A stretch of DNA of 64,000 nt from Meghimatium bilineatum (Eukaryota > Mollusca > Gastropoda > Stylommatophora > Philomycidae). The notes beneath the pieces are model-generated. The model made no database searches. It had not been told where the DNA came from and saw only the letters and a list, made by a program, of their open reading frames with translations. Position numbers and translations under genes: made by a program. The DNA is taken from NCBI GenBank assembly GCA_034231615.1, contig CM067317.1, forward strand, positions 20,729,379-20,793,378, in the 5' to 3' direction. Positions 26,501-35,500 of this stretch are shown one piece after another (within the stretch, counting starts at the first letter, position 1; each line of letters begins with the position of its first letter).

Positions 26501-29500
26501 AATTTATTGATTCAAAAATGCGGTAAGATCAAATATCATATCTAAAATAATATTTATGTGTCATTTACATATATTTTCTTTTCTGTCTAAAATAATTTTT
26601 ATATATTAACCACATTTTTTTTCAAAATGATCTTGTGATAGTCACATTCACTGTCCATTTCTGTTTCGAAATATATATATTACATTATAACGTAAATATA
26701 CTTAGAATTACTATTTCTTGTTTCCGTGATGCATGTGCACACACAAAAATCTAACAAAATTTAATTACGTTTAAACGCTAAAAATATTCTGGCCAGAATC
26801 AGTTAAATTGATAATTAAAAGAAAATGTATGTTTGTCTACATATTATTCATAAATTGTAATGATACTTTCACAGGCCATGCAGTACATTGTTAATATCAA
26901 AGGTGACCGTGGTGATTGTTCATCTGAGGTTTTGGATGGGGACAGCACTCCAAAAAGTGTGAGTTTATTTGATTTAGTACAGCTAGTAGCTATCTGCTCA
27001 GGGGTAGAGATGTTAGTGACTTGCCTCACAAACACAACTCTGTTGACTTGTGCGCAATTCAAAAACAGATTGTCTATGTTCTACTGGCAATGATATTGGG
27101 TTTATTAGTGGTGCCTTAAATTGTCAACAACAGTTTCAAAGCTATGTCCTTTACAGATTATATTTCAACTACAACTGGTAGTCAGTTAAAAGCATGCTGT
27201 TAAATCTACTCTTGTAGAAAGTCACTTTCGGTAAAAATGTTTGTTCTCAAACTTCCACTGAATTTCTATTACAACAGGACAATGTTCCATTAGATTTCCA
27301 GCAGGATGTAGTCCATAGAACAGAAATGAGTTTTATCACCGTTTTATTTGCGCCAGTGGCCCAACATGTTTGATTTTGTTGGTAAAATGTACTTTTAATT
27401 TATAATTTAAAAAGTAGCGCAGTAGAAACACCCTATTAAGCTCATCTAAATGTGTTAAAGAAAGATAGTCAAGCACTAGTATTCAATTTAAATAACATTC
27501 CATTGCACCAAAAGCAAAAATAGTTTAAATCTTGAATCAACTACAGCTTTATAGTATCCCTCTTTATTAATAATTGAAGTATATCATATAGGCCTACAGG
27601 GCATTGATATTCAACTATTTCTGAATTTTTAGGTGCCACAAATTAAGTTTTTGGAAATACTGAACCATTTAATGGCACAAAAAAGATTGAAGCTGTTGCT
27701 TAGTAAGTACATGAAAGAAGAAAAAATCATTCAATTCTATTGAGAAGAGAAGATGTATAGTTGAAGCTTCGTCACTACTATGCATTTTCAGATCAGTGAC
27801 AAGCTTTTGCTGGGTATGAAAAGCTATTTCATTGCATTAAAATGAAAATAAGCAGTTGCTCATTCTATATAGACCAGTTAGTGTGCCTGACTCACAGTTC
27901 AGCAAAAACACAGATAGCTACACCATGAATGTGGCTGTGAAACATGGCCCTTAAGTAAAACAGTGGCAAAGAAGATCAATGCCTTTGAGATGAAATGTGA
28001 CAGAAAGATACTTATTATATCATGGAAGAAAAAAATAGAAACTCAGATATTATAAACGCATTGAAGATGCCAGAGTGTTGGTTACTAAACACAATAGCAA
28101 AAAGAAAGCTACACCTGTTTGGTCATATAAAGAGACACAACTGTATAGAAAGACAAATAATAGAGGGCAGAGCACCTTGGCGCAGAAGAAAGGACAGACC
28201 AAGAAGATAATGGACTGATGACATTAAATGTAACATGAATGCAGCATTGGAAAATGCAAGCCGCATGGTCCAAGACAGAGGTGTTCAAGAAGTTCATTGG
28301 GAAAACATTCTGTAGAGAATACGTCACATGATATGACACCATGAATGGATGGCATACGTAGATATGTTTGCTGTTTAGGAACTTGTATGGATCTACTATT
28401 CAGATCATGCTGGAGTACATAGAAATGAGTGAGCTGACTCTCTGGCTACAAGGGTATCTGGGTGGCCAAATTGAGTATGAACACAAATGAAATCTTAAAA
28501 GCAATACTGGTTCACTGGTTAGAAAAAAATAATTGGTAGCATATCCTATTCAGGATGCAGCCATCAACCCAGCATTTTTTGGCTTTAGTGATTTTCTATA
28601 CAATATAAATACATTCAGTAGTTTGCCATTACTTTCTGAACGGTCAGGATGCACAATTTCCTGTGGCGGGGATCGAACTCTGTACCTTTGTCATCATAGA
28701 CACGCACTGTACCACTCAACCACAGAGTTGGACAGTTTGCTGTTAGTGTGTATAGTGTCTTTTGTCTAGCCAGTTTGTATAGTGTATAATAATATAGAAT
28801 AAGAAATATAAACAAATATGGGGATCTGATGGCATAGCCAATGTACATAATTAATACAAAAGGATATACCAAACTATACAATAATATTCAAGATTAGACA
28901 ACTCATGTAAACGTATTTGATGATTAGATCAAAAATTCCTTAATTTTGTAAACTAATTGTTACATTCTGTGTGTTTTTTTCTGACCAAGGGCTTGGTTGT
29001 ACACCTGTGCAGAAGTGTCAGAGGAAATGTTAGTGTTGGTCCATAGAATATAATCTACACGAAAGAGGGAGATGGTACAAAAAACTGGAGAACTCTGGTT
29101 TCTGCCCTGTGCATCATATTCAGCGCTGAAGGAACATAGATACCCCAGCATCTCTAAGGACTTCTATATTAGTTTTCTTAGCTGACATTGGAATTTTAAG
29201 CATTCTTCATAACATGCAGATTTAGAGAAGTGTATTGTGAAAAATAATTTTGTTTTTTTACAGCATGAATTCTGGCAAAAACTGGATAAGGAGGATCATG
29301 GTTCTCCTTTACAAGGCCATGATGACACTTCAGGTAGACGGCTTCTTAGGTAAGTCTAGTTCCTGATTTTTGTCTTTTAATTTCTCAAATAAATTGAGCA
29401 AAAGACTACAAAGAACAATATTTTCATTCTGCAGATTCTGTATGATGCCTAATTTTATGACAGAAGAAACGCCTTATAAACCAAATATAGAAAATAATGT

Positions 29501-32500
29501 AAATCTAGGTTTAGCATTATAAGATGAATTTTGCACGTGAAATAACTCTGGGTTTTCAAATTCATTCTGAAAGTGCAAACAGTCATTACATCACATAAAA
29601 AGTTTTACGGCTTCCTCACAAGATCGATTTTATATAGATATTTAAAGATGGCAATGTCGATATATAAAATTTTGCATGCACCCTTGGTAATGGCAGATAA
29701 GTATGCTCTGAATTGTAAAAACCATTTGACTAATAGTTGCTTGGTGTCACCTCTATTGGTAGAACACTAGAGTCGCAGGGAGTCATTTTTTTGTTACTTG
29801 TTTCGCTAGGATCCATATTATATTTTGAGTCTGCCAAGAGTTATTTTAAAATTGTGACCTTTGTGTAATTCATAGATCACACTTCCTCTTCATGTTCGAG
29901 AATTTCATGTTGAACTGATTTGTTATAAACTTTAAACAATTTGCGGACTTTTGAGACAACTTGTTTGCAATGGATGATATTATTCTTATGTACACAGCCA
30001 TAGTTAAATAGAAATATGCATGATGCAGGTGGTTTGCATACCAAATATATTGTTGAAAGTGACATTGAAGTTCCTTTGTTAGATAGGCCTAGCTTTCGGA
30101 CAATGAGGAGGAAATTCCATGTGGTAGGCCTCCTAATTGTGGCATGTAGAATTTATCCTAACCTATGTCATTTTCCCAGTAGAATTCCAGCTTCAAAGTA
30201 TTTTAAGGACTGTTTGTACTAGTATCAGTAAATTTTTTTCCCCAGCTACAGGTATTTGATGCTTTTCTCTGTTATTATTTTTGTGTGTTTCTACAGCTAT
30301 TTTAAAAGAAAAATTTTACGCAAGCTGAACACACATTAATTTTGTCTATCGAAGTTTGTACTGAAACACTAGGCCTAGACAATAACCTGAGTTAGATCAG
30401 TGTATTTTGCTTAATTTCACAGATGATATTATATGTACACGTTATCGTAGTTTGGTTATGAAATAACATCAGATATATTATAGGCCTAGGTATTTTATCC
30501 TGGCTCGAATATATTGGACAAGAATATGCTAGTCACTGGCTTTTTCTACCTGTAAGTTATTTTCCTCTGTTACCTATAATTTATGTTATTCTATGTTCTC
30601 ATGTTTCTACCGTTAATTTAAAAAAAATTGTGTTGGACATCATATATAGGCTATGCAGTCGCCATACAATAAAAGAGGAAATGCATTAAAAAAATTATCG
30701 GCTTTAACACGGAAATACACAGTATCTGATTATTGATAAAACTCTTGGTTGCATCACATTTCCTCGGTTCAATTACATATCATGTGACTACACACTCACA
30801 GTTTTTAAGCAATATGGACTGATCGTAATTTTTTAGTAGTTTGCTATTTTATTGCAGATTGCAATTTTTTAGTAGTTTGTGACATCACTCTGTTCATTTC
30901 TATTATCAAAATAGCTGCTGTATCGATGCTGAACATGTCTTTGACTGATAATACAATCCTACCTCCATAACCCCAACTGGTTCCCACCCATACAGCCCTC
31001 CAAAATAAATTCCCCCCTTCCATTTATTGTTGCTAGATGCATTGTTCTTCTGCCAGTTGCATCGATCTACGCGCTATGCACAGAGATCCCCCACCTCTCT
31101 TGTAAGACCCTGGAAAGCCTCTCGGTGTGTAGCAAGCAGATTGATGCATCCGACAGCAGTCCCTAAAGCCCATCAATGATCATCCCTTTTTCTCTGAAGC
31201 ACAAACGTAGCATTAAATCATGGCATAATTTAATCTCCACCAAAATTAGCTGTTTTGTTTTTCTGGTAACATAGTCCTAAGTGAACTAATTTAATTGACA
31301 ACACAAAAACTTTGTGTACTATAACAAACTTGGAATAAAGTTGTGCATAATATCAAACTTTGTCCGCATTTCAGAAAAATAAGTAGGCACATGATATGTG
31401 ATTGAACCATTTCTCTTATTCTTGTATTTCCTATTTTGTATTTCATATTTCAAAAACAAATTGTGTCACCAAAAACCTGGGTTTTGATAATATAAAGTAA
31501 GACATATCCAAACTATTATATTCTGCATATGAATCATGATTGTACACTAAATTATTACTTGAAAGATATTGTTTTTTTTTTACTTTTCCTCAATAAACCA
31601 GTTGATGAGGTTTGTGTACTTAAACATCACAGGGTAAACACTCAGATGGCTATATAAGCATTTGTGTACTTAACCTTCACTATGCTAAATGCAAATTAGG
31701 TAACTTCCCCTTGCATGCTGGATTGTTTCTTAAATATTGGGTAAATGAAGATGCAAAAATGCAACACTGAAATTATTTTTAGAAATAACTGTCCTGTGTG
31801 CTCTTGTCCGATTCATATATTCTATGAATAAATACCTAACCTATTTGCTATTTCATAACACTAAATAAATATAAGACTTAGATGTTGTCAACTTTCTTGA
31901 ATATAGTAGATATAAGAATTTCCAGTGGTGAAGTGGTGTAAACTTGTTTGGTTTGGATATGTAATGAGACATGACTTGCTTTTTAAAATTATTTTGCAAG
32001 GAACAGCCGCGGGTGGAAGGAGAGGAAGACAGAAAATCCTGGATTTAAGACTTATAACATCAAGGAATGGTCTGGGCATGATTTTACACTTCTCTGGATG
32101 GCTGATGATAGATTGCTTAGAGGATATTTTGTGCTGATGTATCCAGTGTGGCACCCCTACAACCCTGACGGGTTATGGGCTTGATTCTTTATTAGGAACA
32201 AGCATCACAGCACTGGGAGCATTCCCATATATGCTCTGCTTGCCGTTCCATCAGCCATCTAAAAGTGTATAAGCTCAGTGTCCCAGTTAGTTGCTGATTA
32301 CACTTTCTTCTGATTTTCCAGAGAGGGAGCACTTTCTTGCACGCCTCTAGTCACTCCCATTTCTACCATTCTATGAATATGTACATTGTCTCATTCGACT
32401 TCCTCCTCATCTTCTCGTACGGTATCCATGACTGTTGTAATCAATTCAATCCTGTCTCTTCTTATCTCGGTGCCGTTCACCAAGGCCTTACAGCCAATAC

Positions 32501-35500
32501 ATCAGCTCTTTTGTTTCCCCTGAACCCAGCATGATCTGGACAGTAGACCCATGTAATGCGCTGCGTATTGTTGAGAAGAGTGACCTATTCAGTTCTGATC
32601 ATACCCTTTTCTATCTTGCGAAGCATACTTTGAGAGTCCAATAGGATCACTGAGTCTGTTGGTGGTTGCGTTGTCAGCCAAGTTAGAGTTGCTGTCACTT
32701 CTATTTCCATTCGCATACTCAATGTTGTAGTGGGGTACGCAGCTGACTTCTCTGTTAATTTCTTGCCATATTGGTAGATCACACCTGTTTGCTTCTTGTG
32801 TTACTGAGTCGTCTGTGTAAATTATTGTATTGTGTGGTTTTGAGTGCTGCAGTATGAGTTCTTGGATCATTCCCTCTGTTCTGTTGGCAGCCCAGTCGCG
32901 GCACTCTATTCCCATCTGTATCACAACTGTTGTCAATAACTTTTTCTCTTTGCAAAATGTCACCTATTCACAGCCTCTTCCCATTTCCTCCAGCTCACAA
33001 GCTCTCAGTAGGGTATCTTATGCTTCTGCCATCCATGACCTTCCTCTATTGATACACCTTCCTTTTGTGTTGTCTAGAGATCGGTGTAAGAGGTGATGAT
33101 CATTATTGGCGACCTTGAAGTATTATTTAACCAGTGCTATTTTATGTCTTGCTTTGATGCTTGGTAGGTCTAGGTTATGGGGCTTATTATTATATAAGAA
33201 TTTCACTAAAATGGTTTTCATTTTAACTAAATCTAGAGGATTGTAACAGGACAACAGCAACTTTCAAAACTAATGGTCCTTAGAACATTTCTGTCAATGG
33301 ACCTTGACTGAGAACGAGCCTATATAATTATTACGGTGTTGCCACTTTTTTTCCCAGAAGAAACAGTCAAATTTAAACTTTTTATTGTATTTACGAAATT
33401 CCTTAGTGACTGTCGCAATACTGCTACCATAGCGTTCATCAGAGTACTCCTTGAATTGAGTTTATATTTGCGTGTGGTAAAGGTTAAATATTATAGGGTA
33501 AACACTGAGACAGCTGTATATATAACCATTTGTGTACTTAAATATTACAGAGTAAACACTGAGACAGCTCAATCAACTGTTGTGAGCGAGGGTGACTTTA
33601 GCAAGTCTGATCTGAAATCTGATGTAAGCATTATAAAAAATGTAAAATGTTTTCTTTAGTTAAATTTAAACTCTTGGTTTCTGTTGACCTGTTTAGATTA
33701 CTTTCTCATAAATTTTTTTTTCAATGTCTTCTGTGTTATATAGAATTTGTTAGGTATCAGTTATAGCTGGATTTAAATTATTTATAAAGTTATTGAATTG
33801 AAATGATCAGTCTTAAGCATGTCGGTGATGTCAATACCGTTATAAATGTAACATACACATCAGATGACCTATGAGCACTGCTATGCCTCCATATGCCTCA
33901 TTTTAGTGCCCATGACTACAACTGATCTGATTGAAAAAAGGAGAGAAGGAGAACTATTTTAGCAATAATAATGAGGGTAAGATTGGGGTACATTTGAACT
34001 TTTTAAGACAGTACATGAGATGCACACAAAACTACTAAAGAGTGAGCTGATGGTTCCAATCCACAGAAGTGTATTTTCTGTAGGCATATGTGAACAGCTG
34101 TACTCATGTTCCATGTAGTTACATATTTAATGTGTTTCTATTTTATAGACTGGTTTATTTTTATAATATTGTATGTGTCTGTTTTATCTAATCTTAGGAT
34201 GTTTTCATCGTAGACTTGGGGAAAACTGTCTATGTCTGGGTTGGAAAGGATGCATCAACTGCTGAGAAGAAAAATGGCATTCCTTATGCTCATGTAGGTT
34301 CTAATGACCTTAGTCTTCCAACAATTATTATTAGCATGTGTTTTCTTTCATAGGTAATTTTTAATATTTGAAATTTCTAATTTCTAATATTTGACATCGT
34401 GAAGCATTCAGAAATGATAAAAATGTTCGAGAAACTAAATGTTGATGGGAAAGATCTAATGATAGTAAGCAATATGTATTGGAAACAAACAGTGCGATGA
34501 GGGTTAACAGTAGTGTAGAATTCCAAAAGATAGAAATGGTTTCAGGCAAAGATGTGTAATGCCATCAGATCTCATCTCCCTGAATACTGAGAACATTATG
34601 CGCAACATAAAATGCATTCCAGGAATAGCAGTTGGAGGCATTATAATCTGAGATATGCTGACAATACAGTTCTGATTGCAGGAATCTAACAAGAACTCCA
34701 AGCCCTGTTAGTACAAGAAAGGGAAAAAACTAATTTCTCAGTTTAAAAAAGAAAAAAAACAAATGTACTGTTTGTTTCAAAGAAATACCACAAAAATTCA
34801 GTATTAATATCAATAATGCACAATTAAATCATGTAGTAGTTAAGTATTTTAGCACCATTTTAACATCAGATGGCCAGTGCTCTAATGAGATCAAGAGTAG
34901 GATAGCACATGCTACATCAACATTTCAAAAATAATAAACATTCTATACAATGAAACAATATCAATGCATACGTGAGTTTGAGTACTGGGATGTTATATTG
35001 AGCCAAACCTTCTTTATGGATACAAAGAATGGAAGGTAATCAAAAGTGCTAAAGATAAACTGAAGGCAACTGAAATGTAGTTTTTAAGCTTTTAAGAAGA
35101 ATGATAAAAATTCCATGGATAGCCCAAAAAAAATAAAGTAGTCTTCAGAGATGTTGGAATAAAATGACAAATTATAGCAAAAATTAGCAGCCAACAATCA
35201 AGGTTGTTAGAGCATGAGAGAAGCAAAACTTGAACATTTAGTAACAACCAGAAAGATTAAGGGGAGAAGAAAAAGAGGAAGACAAAGAGATAAATTTATA
35301 GGTGGCAAGTAAATGTGGCACAAAAAGATTTCACCAACTGAAGTTATTAGCAACACAGAGAGTTGTGGAGAAGCATCATCACTTATGCCACGTAGCATAA
35401 CACTTGATTGATTGATTGAAATATGTGTATTGTTGTCTGTGTCTTAATCTATCAGTCCACATTCATGGCTTGTGTCCTGGATGTAATTTTCTTTGATTTC

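Noticed and set aside
28640-28765. True tRNA gene on the minus strand
   Set aside because: A and B boxes are present but there is no paired acceptor stem; treated as a possible SINE head.
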